Assembly: GCF_024580525.1 (NCBI RefSeq)
Contig: NZ_JANIKQ010000007.1
Span: forward strand, 54,750 to 118,749
Length of the DNA: 64,000 nucleotides
DNA from: Neisseria dentiae
GTDB lineage: Bacteria > Pseudomonadota > Gammaproteobacteria > Burkholderiales > Neisseriaceae
Direction: 5' to 3'
Below are positions 29,783 to 37,307 of this stretch, in pieces. Under the pieces are notes generated by a model that was not told the origin of the DNA, searched no databases, and saw nothing but the letters and a program-made list of their open reading frames with translations. The number at the start of each line of letters is the position of its first letter. Within the stretch, counting starts at the first letter, position 1. The position numbers and the translations under genes are program-made.

Positions 29783-29813
29783 AGGCCGTCTGAAAATATT
29801 GTTCAGACGGCCT
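29783..29813. terminator. uptake-sequence hairpin after lpxA
   Basis: AGGCCGTCTGAA and TTCAGACGGCCT are inverted around 7 bases, followed by TTTGC. Probable end of the lipid A gene cluster. Confidence 0.65.
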
Positions 29814-29842
29814 TTGCTGTTTCCGCTGGTCAAAAGCGGCAT

Positions 29843-29935
29843 GAGACCTTTGCAAAACTCATTGAGGCCGTCTGAAATGTTAGATTTCGTCATTATCGGG
29901 CTTGACCCGATAATCCAGCATTTGCATTAGAGCTG
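29843..29935. repeat. partial MITE-like repeat with REP-like core
   Basis: It starts GAGACCTTTGCAAAA, carries an uptake sequence and the palindromic core TTATCGGGCTTGACCCGATAA, and lacks the matching right end. It belongs to the family at 11986, 13134, 35654 and 58239. Confidence 0.65.
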
Positions 29936-29939
29936 AAAA

Positions 29940-29969
29940 ATGCCGTCTGAAAACGGTTTCAGACGGCAT
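29940..29969. terminator. hairpin made of AT-type uptake sequences
   Basis: ATGCCGTCTGAA and TTCAGACGGCAT are inverted around 6 bases. This is the meningococcal/gonococcal AT dialect; nearly every other copy in the window is the AG form. It lies downstream of the aldehyde dehydrogenase gene. Confidence 0.7.
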
Positions 29970-30005
29970 GGTTTCAGACATGCGCTTCAGGCATGAAGGT
30001 TAGGT

Positions 30006-31487
30006 TTAATACATACCTTCGCGCTCTTCGCGGGTGCTGATATAGATGTTTTTCACCTGGGTATAGGCTGCCAGCATCATTTTGTGGGTTTCGCGGCCGA
30101 TGCCGGAGGTTTTATAGCCGCCGAACGGTGCGCCTGCGGGCAGACGGTTGTAGCAGTTTACCCAAACGCGGCCGGTTTCCAGTGCACGCGATACGCGCAG
30201 GCAGCGGTTGATGTCTTTGCTCCAAACCGCGCCGCCCAAGCCGTATTCGGATTCGTTGGCCATTTTCACCACTTCTTCCTCGGTTTTGAACTTGATTACG
30301 GTGGCCACCGGGCCGAAGATTTCTTCTTGCGACACGCGTGCATCGTTGCTGTCGGCGGCAATCAGCGTGGGTTCGACAAACTCGCCTTTGGCCAAATCGC
30401 CTTCCACTTTCTTGCCGCCGGTGATGATGCGGCAGCCTTCCTGTTCGCCGATTTTCACATAGCTCAGAATGGTTTCCACTTGGTTGGCGTTAACCTGCGC
30501 ACCCATTTGGGTGTCGTCTTCCCACGGCAGGCCGACTTTCACTTTTTTAAATTCTTCGGCAAGGGCGGCAACGAATTTATCGTAAATGCCTTCCTGCACG
30601 AAAATACGCGAACCGGCGCAGCACACTTGGCCTTGGTTGAACAAAATGCCTTTTTGCGCGCCTTCGAGAGCTTTGTCGAAAGGCATGTCGTCGAAGAAGA
30701 TGTTGGCCGATTTGCCGCCCAATTCGAGTGTGGCGGGAATCAGCATTTCGGCGGCGGCGATGCCGATGCGGCGGCCCACGGCGGTGGAGCCGGTGAACGC
30801 CAGTTTGTTGAAGCCTTTATGGTGCAGCATATATTCGCCCGATTTCGAGCCTTTGCCGGTGATGATGTTCAGCACGCCTTTGGGCAGCAGATGGTTCACT
30901 TTTTGGGCAAACGAGAGCAGGCTCAGCGAAGTGCTCGAAGAGGGGTGGATAACGATGGTGCAGCCTGCCGCCAGCGCGGGGGCGATTTTCCAGGCGGCCA
31001 TCAGGAAGGGGAAGTTCCACGGGATAATCTGGCCGACCACGCCGATAGGCTCGCGCAACACGATAGACAAATCTTCTTCGTCGAGCTGGTTGCAGGTGCC
31101 TTCTTCGCCGCGGATCACGCTGGCGAAATAGCGGAAGTGGTCGGAAGCCAGCGGAATGTCGGCGGCGCGTGTTTCGCGGATGGGTTTGCCGTTATCCAGC
31201 GTTTCTTGCAGGGCGAACAGTTCGGCGTTTTCGTCGATAACGTCGGCGATTTTGTTGAGAAGGGCGGCACGTTCGGCGGCGGTGGTTTTGCGCCAGGTTT
31301 TGAACGCTTCCTGTGCGGCGGCCACGGCGGCGTCAACGTCTTCGTTGCTGGCGTCGATAAACTTGGCCAAAGCCTCGCCGTTGGCGGGGTTATATGAAAC
31401 GATGGTTTCGCCTTTGCTGCCTTTGGTCCACTCGCCGTTAATCAGCAGGCCGTATTCTTGGTCAAACACGTTCAGGTTTTTTGCCAT
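30006..31487 (-). CDS. NAD(P)-dependent aldehyde dehydrogenase
   Basis: This 493-residue cytoplasmic enzyme oxidises an aldehyde to the acid. GVVGQIIPWNFPFLMAAWKI and FTGSTAVGRRIG form the nucleotide site, LELGGKSANIFF (near 255) holds the general-base Glu, and NQGQVCCAGSRIFV holds the catalytic Cys (289 or 290). The length fits the AldB/ExaC-like group, whose substrate here is unknown. Oddly, the cofactor-binding Lys of the usual KP motif is His181 (VIHPSSSTSLS), which should affect cofactor binding or mark a subfamily. AGGAGAAAT precedes the ATG. Confidence 0.92.
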   Translation of the reverse strand: MAKNLNVFDQEYGLLINGEWTKGSKGETIVSYNPANGEALAKFIDASNEDVDAAVAAAQEAFKTWRKTTAAERAALLNKIADVIDENAELFALQETLDNGKPIRETRAADIPLASDHFRYFASVIRGEEGTCNQLDEEDLSIVLREPIGVVGQIIPWNFPFLMAAWKIAPALAAGCTIVIHPSSSTSLSLLSFAQKVNHLLPKGVLNIITGKGSKSGEYMLHHKGFNKLAFTGSTAVGRRIGIAAAEMLIPATLELGGKSANIFFDDMPFDKALEGAQKGILFNQGQVCCAGSRIFVQEGIYDKFVAALAEEFKKVKVGLPWEDDTQMGAQVNANQVETILSYVKIGEQEGCRIITGGKKVEGDLAKGEFVEPTLIAADSNDARVSQEEIFGPVATVIKFKTEEEVVKMANESEYGLGGAVWSKDINRCLRVSRALETGRVWVNCYNRLPAGAPFGGYKTSGIGRETHKMMLAAYTQVKNIYISTREEREGMY

Positions 31488-31545
31488 AATATTTCTCCTA
31501 AGTTTTGAGGGTAAGTCCGGGGTGTGTTGGCATCCGACACTCTGA

Positions 31546-31566
31546 ATAGTGGATTAAATCCACTAT
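31546..31566. repeat. palindrome formed by two Correia-type ends
   Basis: ATAGTGGATT and AATCCACTAT are perfect 10-base arms around one base. ATAGTGGATTAA is the outer sequence of Correia repeat enclosed elements of neisseriae, so this looks like two element ends with the interior lost. Confidence 0.55.
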
Positions 31567-31712
31567 CAGGCTCAAGGCTCAGAATAGTAGCTTTCGTTGC
31601 CGGATTCAAGCGCTTCGGCGGGTAAACATTTTGCAACAATTTTTTATAAGTTATTAATATTAAACGATTTATTATAAATACCGGCAGTGTGGGCAAAAGG
31701 TAAAACCGAGTA

Positions 31713-31746
31713 AAAGGCCGTCTGAAAATATTTTCAGACGGCCTTT
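31713..31746. terminator. uptake-sequence hairpin
   Basis: AAAGGCCGTCTGAAAA and TTTTCAGACGGCCTTT are 16-base inverted arms with a 2-base loop between the iron-binding protein gene and the dehydrogenase gene on the reverse strand. Probable terminator of the former. Confidence 0.75.
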
Positions 31747-31779
31747 ATCCGGCGGTTAAAACGCTTGGGAAAACCGGCG

Positions 31780-32772
31780 TTATTTGTAACCGGCCTGCTT
31801 CATCAGCATCACGGCTTTTTTCTGGTTGCTGCCGGCCACCGACACGTTAATCACGTCTTGCTTGAATTTGCCCCACTTGGCCACTTTCGGGTCGGGGTTC
31901 ACTTTCGGGTTGGCGGGGTATTCGTGGTTCAGGTCGGCAAACAGGTTTTGCGCTTCGCTGCCGCTCAACCATTCGATGAATTTCTGCGCTTGGGCGGCTT
32001 TTTTGGTGTGTTTGGTAACGCCTGCGCCCGAAACGTTAACGTGGGTGCCTTTGCCTTGCTGGTCGGCGAAGAAGATGCCGATGGGCAGGTTGGGTTTCTT
32101 ATCCATCAGGCGGCCGTAGTAATAGGTGTTGGCGATGCCCACGTCGCAGCGGCCCGAGCCGATGGCTTCCAAAAGGGCGGTGTCATCGGGGAAAGGTTGC
32201 GTAGCGAGGTTGGCCACCCAGCCTTTAACGGTTTGCATGGTTTTGGCTTGGCCTTGGTTGGCCAGCATGGTGCCTACCAAAGATTGGTTATACACATTGT
32301 TTGAGGTGCGCAAACACAGGCGGCCTTTCCATTTGGGGTCGGCCAGCGCGGCGTAGGTGGAAAGCTCGGCCGGTTTGACTTTGGCGGTGTTGTAGAAAAT
32401 GGTGCGGGCGCGCACCGACAGGCCGAACCATTGGTTTTTCGGGTCGCGCAGGTGGGCGGGGATATTGCCTTTGAGCGTGGCCGACTGAATCGGGCGCAGC
32501 AAGCCCATTTGGGTAGCCTGCCACAGGTTGCCGCCGTCAACGGTGATCAGCACGTCGGCGGGGCTGTTGCTGCCCTCGGCCTTGAGTTTTTCCATCAGGG
32601 GGCCGGCTTTGTCGTTAACCAGCTTCACGGTTACGCCGGTTTTCTTCTGATAGGCTTCGACCACGGGGCGCAACAGGTTGTCGGCGCGCGAAGAATATAC
32701 CACCAGCTCTTCGGCAAACGCCGGTGCGGCGGCAAACAGCGCCACAGAAACAGCAAGTACCTTTTTCATCAT
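31780..32772 (-). CDS. periplasmic iron(III)-binding protein of an ABC importer
   Basis: This 330-residue protein has a signal peptide ([20 protein letters not shown]) and a mature start [20 protein letters not shown]. It should carry ferric iron across the periplasm to the permease encoded on the other strand. The tyrosine cluster ANTYYYGRL (about 195-203) fits iron ligands of this family. The N-terminal YSSRAD, rather than the YNGQH of gonococcal FbpA, places it with FutA/IdiA/HitA-type proteins. GGAAGAGAAATC precedes the ATG at 32772; the ATG at 32769 is equally possible. The gene is divergent from the permease and ATPase genes. Confidence 0.85.
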   Translation of the reverse strand: MMKKVLAVSVALFAAAPAFAEELVVYSSRADNLLRPVVEAYQKKTGVTVKLVNDKAGPLMEKLKAEGSNSPADVLITVDGGNLWQATQMGLLRPIQSATLKGNIPAHLRDPKNQWFGLSVRARTIFYNTAKVKPAELSTYAALADPKWKGRLCLRTSNNVYNQSLVGTMLANQGQAKTMQTVKGWVANLATQPFPDDTALLEAIGSGRCDVGIANTYYYGRLMDKKPNLPIGIFFADQQGKGTHVNVSGAGVTKHTKKAAQAQKFIEWLSGSEAQNLFADLNHEYPANPKVNPDPKVAKWGKFKQDVINVSVAGSNQKKAVMLMKQAGYK

Positions 32773-32851
32773 GATTTCTCTTCCTTTATAATAACTTATG
32801 AAACAAACAGGGGTTGAAGCGGTTATTCTAAACAACATCACCCGCTAAAAC

Positions 32852-32872
32852 AATATAAATTATCATTTACGA
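32852..32872. promoter_or_regulatory. possible Fur box in the divergent iron-uptake promoter
   Basis: AATATAAATTATCATTTACG resembles the Fur consensus GATAATGATAATCATTATC, best in the ATTATCATTT half. It lies between the divergent binding-protein and permease genes, where iron repression would be expected. The match is partial. Confidence 0.45.
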
Positions 32873-32956
32873 TGTAGCAGGATGTATCTGGTTTGCATTC
32901 TGAAGCCGCAAAACCGATAATACGCGCTGTTTTCTCTTGAGGCCGTCTGAAACCTT

Positions 32957-34570
32957 ATGAACACGCCCGCATTCAAACTGCTGCTGCCGCGCCTGTGGCT
33001 GGCGGCCTCTGTCGTGCTGATTCTGATTCCGCTTGCGGTGATTGTGGCGGCATTGGGAGAGTTCGATGCCGAAATCTGGACGTTTCTGCTCGACTACCAA
33101 CTGCCCGAACTGCTGAAAAACACGCTGTTGCTGGTGGTGGGCGTGGGCGCGGGCACGGCGGTGCTGGGCACCACGGCGGCGTGGTTGACGGCGATGTATG
33201 ATTTCCCCCTGCGGCGTTTCTTTTTTTGGGCGCTGATGCTGCCGTTGGCGGTACCGGCCTATGTGCTGGCGTTTACCCAAATCGGCCTGTTTGATTACGG
33301 CGGCCCGCTGAACAATTGGGTGCGTGCGCATTACGGTATCGAGCAGTTTTTTCCTGAAATCCGCAACGGTTTCGGGTTGGCGGCGGTGATGAGCCTCACG
33401 TTTTATCCTTATGTTTACCTGCTCGCGCGCAATGCGTTTTCGAGCATGGGGCAGCGGGCGCTGGAAGCGGGCGCATCGCTGGGATTGTCGCCCGCGCGTG
33501 CGTTTTTCAGGCTGGCTTTGCCGATGGCGCGGCCGTGGATTGCGGGAGGCGTGATTTTGGCGCTGATGGAAGTGCTGGCCGATTTCGGCACGGTGTCGGT
33601 GTTCGGTTACGACACCTTTACCACCGCGATTTATCAGGCTTGGTTTGATTTTTATTCGCTCGAAACCGCCAAACAGCTGGCGGCTTTGCTGATTACGCTG
33701 GTGTTCGTGCTGTTGGCGCTGGAACAGCTCAGCCGCGGCAACCGCCGTTTCAACCAGTCGGGCAAAGCACAGCAGCACCGCCGCAAGCCGCTTTCAGACG
33801 GCCTCAAATGGCTGGCGGCGCTCTATTGCAGCCTGATTCTGTTTTTTGCCTTTTTGCTGCCGCTGGTGCAGCTCGGTTTTTGGGCATACGAAACGCGCAA
33901 CAGCGGTTTCAATACCGTTTTGTGGCTGAACGCGTGGCATTCGTTTGCCGCCAGCCTGGCCGCGGCCCTGCTGGTGGCGGCGGCGGCGCTGCTGCTGGCG
34001 CTGGCCAAACGCGCCGATAAAAGCCGTTTTGCCGCCGTGGCCGCACGCATCGCCACGCTGGGCTACGGCATTCCCGGCACGGTGCTGGCGGTGGGCGTAT
34101 TTGTGCCGGTGGCGTGGCTGGATAATGTGTTGATTGCACATTTAAACCTGCCGGAGGGCACCACCGCTGTTTTCAAAGGCACGCTTTTGGTGATGCTGGC
34201 GGCGTATTTAATCCGTTTTCTGGCGGTGGGCTATGCCGCCGTCGAAGCCGGGCTGGAGCGCATCAGCCCCGCGCAGGCCGAGGCGGCGCGTTCGCTCGGC
34301 TGCACCGGCGGCAGCCTGCTGCGGCGCATTTATCTGCCGCTTTTAAAAGGCGCGCTGGGCACGGCGGTGCTGATGGCGTTTGTGGACATGATGAAAGAAA
34401 TGCCGATTACGCTGATGACGCGCCCGCACGATTGGGACACGCTGGCCGTGCGTGTGTATATGTTCACCATCGAAGGGCAGTATGCCAATGCCGCGCTGCC
34501 CGCCTTATTGATCGTGTTAACCGGTTTAGTGCCCGTGATTCTGTTTTCGCGCACGGAGAAGCATTCATGA
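32957..34570 (+). CDS. iron(III) ABC transporter permease
   Basis: This 537-residue inner-membrane protein is a tandem permease of the FbpB/AfuB type, with two six-helix halves. The two EAA loops that dock the ATPase are ALEAGASLGLSPARAFFRLA (about 170-190) and QAEAARSLGCTGGSLLRRIY (about 440-460). Its last bases overlap the ATG of the ATPase gene (ATGA), so the two are coupled. An uptake sequence lies where the ribosome site would be, and no clear Shine-Dalgarno site is seen. Another uptake sequence is read in frame as LSDGLK in the middle of the protein. Confidence 0.92.
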   Translation: MNTPAFKLLLPRLWLAASVVLILIPLAVIVAALGEFDAEIWTFLLDYQLPELLKNTLLLVVGVGAGTAVLGTTAAWLTAMYDFPLRRFFFWALMLPLAVPAYVLAFTQIGLFDYGGPLNNWVRAHYGIEQFFPEIRNGFGLAAVMSLTFYPYVYLLARNAFSSMGQRALEAGASLGLSPARAFFRLALPMARPWIAGGVILALMEVLADFGTVSVFGYDTFTTAIYQAWFDFYSLETAKQLAALLITLVFVLLALEQLSRGNRRFNQSGKAQQHRRKPLSDGLKWLAALYCSLILFFAFLLPLVQLGFWAYETRNSGFNTVLWLNAWHSFAASLAAALLVAAAALLLALAKRADKSRFAAVAARIATLGYGIPGTVLAVGVFVPVAWLDNVLIAHLNLPEGTTAVFKGTLLVMLAAYLIRFLAVGYAAVEAGLERISPAQAEAARSLGCTGGSLLRRIYLPLLKGALGTAVLMAFVDMMKEMPITLMTRPHDWDTLAVRVYMFTIEGQYANAALPALLIVLTGLVPVILFSRTEKHS

Positions 34571-35604
34571 TTTTAGACGTTTCCAAACTCACGCTCGCTT
34601 TCGGCGGCAAACCCGTGTTGCAGGATTTCGGTTTCCGGCTCGAAGAAGGCGAAATCGCCTGCCTGCTCGGCCACTCGGGCTGCGGCAAAACCACCGCCCT
34701 GCGCGCCGTGGCCGGTTTCGAGCAGCCAAGCGGCGGCAGCATCGCCCTCAAAGGGAAAACCCTTTCAGACGGCCGCACGTTCGTGCCGCCGCATTTGCGC
34801 CGCATCGGCATGGTGTTTCAAGATTACGCCCTGTTCCCCCATTTAACCGTGGCGCAAAACATCGCTTTCGGCCTCGGCCGCCACAGCGCCGCCGAACGCA
34901 GCAAACGTGTGGACGGCCTGCTCGAATTAATCGGCCTGCCCGAATACGGCGAACATTATCCACACCAGCTCTCCGGCGGCCAGCAGCAGCGCATCGCCCT
35001 TGCCCGCGCGCTCGCCCCCAAACCCGAACTGGTGCTGCTCGATGAGCCGTTTTCCAATCTCGATGCCGATTTGCGCGCCCGCCTATCGAAAGAAGTGCGC
35101 CGCCTGCTCAAACACGAACAAACCAGCGCGGTTCTGGTTACGCACGACCAACAGGAAGCTTTCGCCATGGCCGACAAAATCGGCATCATGCATGAAGGCC
35201 GTCTGAAACAGTGGGACACGCCCTACAACCTCTACCACCGCCCCGCCGACGCCTACGCCGCCCGCTTTATCGGCACCGGCGTGATGCTGCGCGGAGCCGT
35301 GCAGGGCGACCGCTGCGTCAGGCTGGCCACCGGCGAATTCTGCGGCACCGTGCCGCTCGCCTGCCGCAGTTGCGGCGAAGTGGAAGTGTTAATCCGCCCC
35401 GACGACATCGTGCACGACGATGAGAGCGCCGTTACCGCCGAAGTGCTCGACAAAGACTTCAAAGGCAGCTATTTCATCTACACGCTCAAACTCGACAGCG
35501 GCGAAACTGTTTACGCCCACGTTGCCGGCCACCACGACCACCCCGTCGGCAGCCGCATCGGCATCCGCATGGAAATCGAAGATTTGATTGCGTTTCCGGC
35601 GTAA
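34567..35604 (+). CDS. iron(III) ABC transporter ATP-binding protein
   Basis: This 345-residue FbpC/AfuC-type ATPase powers ferric iron import. Walker A is GHSGCGKTT (35-43), the signature [15 protein letters not shown] is near residue 136, and Walker [12 protein letters not shown] is near 157. A C-terminal TOBE-like domain (about 240-345) follows. The start is the ATG at 34567, which overlaps the permease stop. An uptake sequence occurs in frame as LSDGR. The gene ends 21 bp before a perfect palindrome of two uptake sequences. Confidence 0.93.
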   Translation: MILDVSKLTLAFGGKPVLQDFGFRLEEGEIACLLGHSGCGKTTALRAVAGFEQPSGGSIALKGKTLSDGRTFVPPHLRRIGMVFQDYALFPHLTVAQNIAFGLGRHSAAERSKRVDGLLELIGLPEYGEHYPHQLSGGQQQRIALARALAPKPELVLLDEPFSNLDADLRARLSKEVRRLLKHEQTSAVLVTHDQQEAFAMADKIGIMHEGRLKQWDTPYNLYHRPADAYAARFIGTGVMLRGAVQGDRCVRLATGEFCGTVPLACRSCGEVEVLIRPDDIVHDDESAVTAEVLDKDFKGSYFIYTLKLDSGETVYAHVAGHHDHPVGSRIGIRMEIEDLIAFPA

Positions 35605-35625
35605 ACAGCACCATAGTGATGAATT

Positions 35626-35653
35626 AGGCCGTCTGAAAGCTTTCAGACGGCCT
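35626..35653. terminator. perfect uptake-sequence palindrome after the iron ABC genes
   Basis: AGGCCGTCTGAAAG joins directly to CTTTCAGACGGCCT, a 28-base perfect palindrome. Probable terminator. Confidence 0.7.
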
Positions 35654-35876
35654 GAAACCTTTGCAAAATATGTTTTTAATCCTGAATTTATTTATGTTTC
35701 GTCATACTCGGGCTTGACCCGAGTATCTGTTATTTCTTTTGAAAAAAAGATGTTCGGATTTGCCCAATCATCTCATTGTTTTCAATTGTTTCCAATAAAG
35801 CGGGATACTCGGGTCAAGCCCGAGTATGACGGAATTGGGTGTTTCAGACGGCCTGAGCGGATTTTGCAAAAGGCTC
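35654..35876. repeat. MITE-like repeat with REP-like arms
   Basis: This 223-bp unit starts GAAACCTTTGCAAAA and ends TTTTGCAAAAGGCTC, variants of the GAGACCTTTGCAAAA ends. Inside are two palindromes of the TCATACTCGGGCTTGACCCG type at about 35701-35727 and 35803-35832, placed as inverted arms. Compared with the 11986 copy, the dRS3 arms are replaced by REP-like arms. Confidence 0.7.
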
Positions 35877-35965
35877 AAACTTCGGCCTGAAACCTTTGCA
35901 TCACCGCACTTATCCGCCCCGTGCAAATCCGCTACAATAAGCCCACGTTTTCCTGCGGAATATTC

Positions 35966-37234
35966 ATGAACACAACACGTTGGTTTTACACGCAGCTTTG
36001 GCACATCGCGCCGTTTTTCATCCGCCGCTACCTGAAAAAACGCGGCGCCAAAGCCCCCGCCTATCTCGAGCATTGGGGCGAGCGTTTCGGCAGCGCGCAG
36101 AAAAATCCCGTGCAGCAACCGGTTTGGGTGCATGCCGTGTCGGTGGGCGAAACCCGCGCCGCCGGGCCGCTGATCCGCGAGTTGCGCAGCTATTTTCCCG
36201 ATGCGCCGCTGCTGCTTACCCAAATGACCCCCACCGGCCGTGCCGCCGCCGAAGCGCTTTACCCCGACGCACAATGCCGTTACCTGCCCTACGACAAGCC
36301 CGAATGGGTGCGCCGGTTTTTGCAGGAACACCGCCCGCGCTTCGGCATTCTGATGGAAACCGAAATCTGGCCCAATTTGATGCACGGCTGCGCCGAAGAA
36401 AACGTGCCGCTGTTTCTCGCCAACGCGAGGCTGTCGGAAAAATCGCAAAACGGCTATTTGAAAGTGCGCCGTTTGGTCGAGCCGGCCATGCAGACCCTGC
36501 GCGGCTGCTACGCGCAAACCGCCGCCGATGCCGAACGGCTGCATTTGATCGGCGCATCCAACGTGCACGTTTGCGGCAACACCAAATACGACATCACCCC
36601 AACCGACGATATGCACGAATTGGCGGCAACCTTCCGCAGCCGTATCGGCAACCGGGCGGTAACTGTGTGCGCCAGCACGCGCGAGCACAAGGGCGTGGAC
36701 GAAGCCGAACTGCTGTTGCAGGCGTGGCGCGCCTATCACGGCGATGCCCTGCTGGTTATCGTGCCGCGCCACCCCGAACGTTTTCAGACGGCCTACGATA
36801 CGGCGGTACGCTTGGGTTTTAAAACGCAAAAGCGCAGCGATAACGAAGCAATCGCCGCCAACACGCGCGTGTGGATAGGCGACAGCATGGGCGAAATGAT
36901 GGCTTATTATCTGACCGCCGACGTGGCGTTTGTGGGTGGCAGCCTGGTTGATACCGGCTGCCAGAATCTGATCGAACCCGTGGCCTGCGGCGTGCCGACC
37001 CTGTTCGGCCCTTCCACCTACAATTTCGCCGCCGCCGCACGGGGCGCGGTGGAAGCGGGTGCGGCCAAGCAGGTGTTCAGTGCGCAAGAATGGCAATACA
37101 CCGCCGCACAATGGCTGGCCGATGCGGAAACGCGCAGCCGCTACGCCGCCTGCGCCGAAGCGTTTGTGGGCAAACACCGCGGTGCCAGCCGCAGAATGGC
37201 CGAGCGGATAGCGGAGGCGGTGCAGGAGGTGTAA
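35966..37234 (+). CDS. waaA: 3-deoxy-D-manno-octulosonic acid (Kdo) transferase
   Basis: WaaA adds Kdo to lipid IVA at the inner membrane. The 422-residue GT30 protein begins with a hydrophobic anchor (MNTTRWFYTQLWHIAPFFIR). Typical blocks follow: WVHAVSVGETRAAGPLIREL near residue 50, LLTQMTPTGRAAAEALYPDA, ILMETEIWPNLMHGCA near 130, and VAFVGGSLVDTGCQNLIEPV near 320. The ATG at 35966 is chosen because the longer reading begins in non-conserved sequence. An uptake-sequence hairpin separates it from convergent tamB. Confidence 0.95.
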   Translation: MNTTRWFYTQLWHIAPFFIRRYLKKRGAKAPAYLEHWGERFGSAQKNPVQQPVWVHAVSVGETRAAGPLIRELRSYFPDAPLLLTQMTPTGRAAAEALYPDAQCRYLPYDKPEWVRRFLQEHRPRFGILMETEIWPNLMHGCAEENVPLFLANARLSEKSQNGYLKVRRLVEPAMQTLRGCYAQTAADAERLHLIGASNVHVCGNTKYDITPTDDMHELAATFRSRIGNRAVTVCASTREHKGVDEAELLLQAWRAYHGDALLVIVPRHPERFQTAYDTAVRLGFKTQKRSDNEAIAANTRVWIGDSMGEMMAYYLTADVAFVGGSLVDTGCQNLIEPVACGVPTLFGPSTYNFAAAARGAVEAGAAKQVFSAQEWQYTAAQWLADAETRSRYAACAEAFVGKHRGASRRMAERIAEAVQEV

Positions 37235-37257
37235 CCCGCCGTGGTATTAAATAATCA

Positions 37258-37285
37258 GGCCGTCTGAAACGTTTTCAGACGGCCT
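37258..37285. terminator. uptake-sequence hairpin between convergent waaA and tamB
   Basis: AGGCCGTCTGAAA and TTTCAGACGGCCT are inverted around two bases. It can serve both genes. Confidence 0.75.
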
Positions 37286-37307
37286 GTTCGGTTTAACGGG
37301 CTGCTGT

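Larger units (their letters stand above)
31488..31779. other. gap between the aldehyde dehydrogenase and iron-binding protein genes
   Basis: It holds the dehydrogenase promoter, a short Correia-end palindrome (31546-31566), an AT-rich stretch, and an uptake-sequence hairpin (31713-31746) that ends in TTTATCC downstream of the binding-protein gene. No coding sequence is seen. Confidence 0.5.

Noticed and set aside
31780..32841. Longer start (32841) for the iron-binding protein
   Set aside because: It would put 23 residues before the signal peptide; the ATG at 32772 has a good ribosome site and begins the signal sequence.
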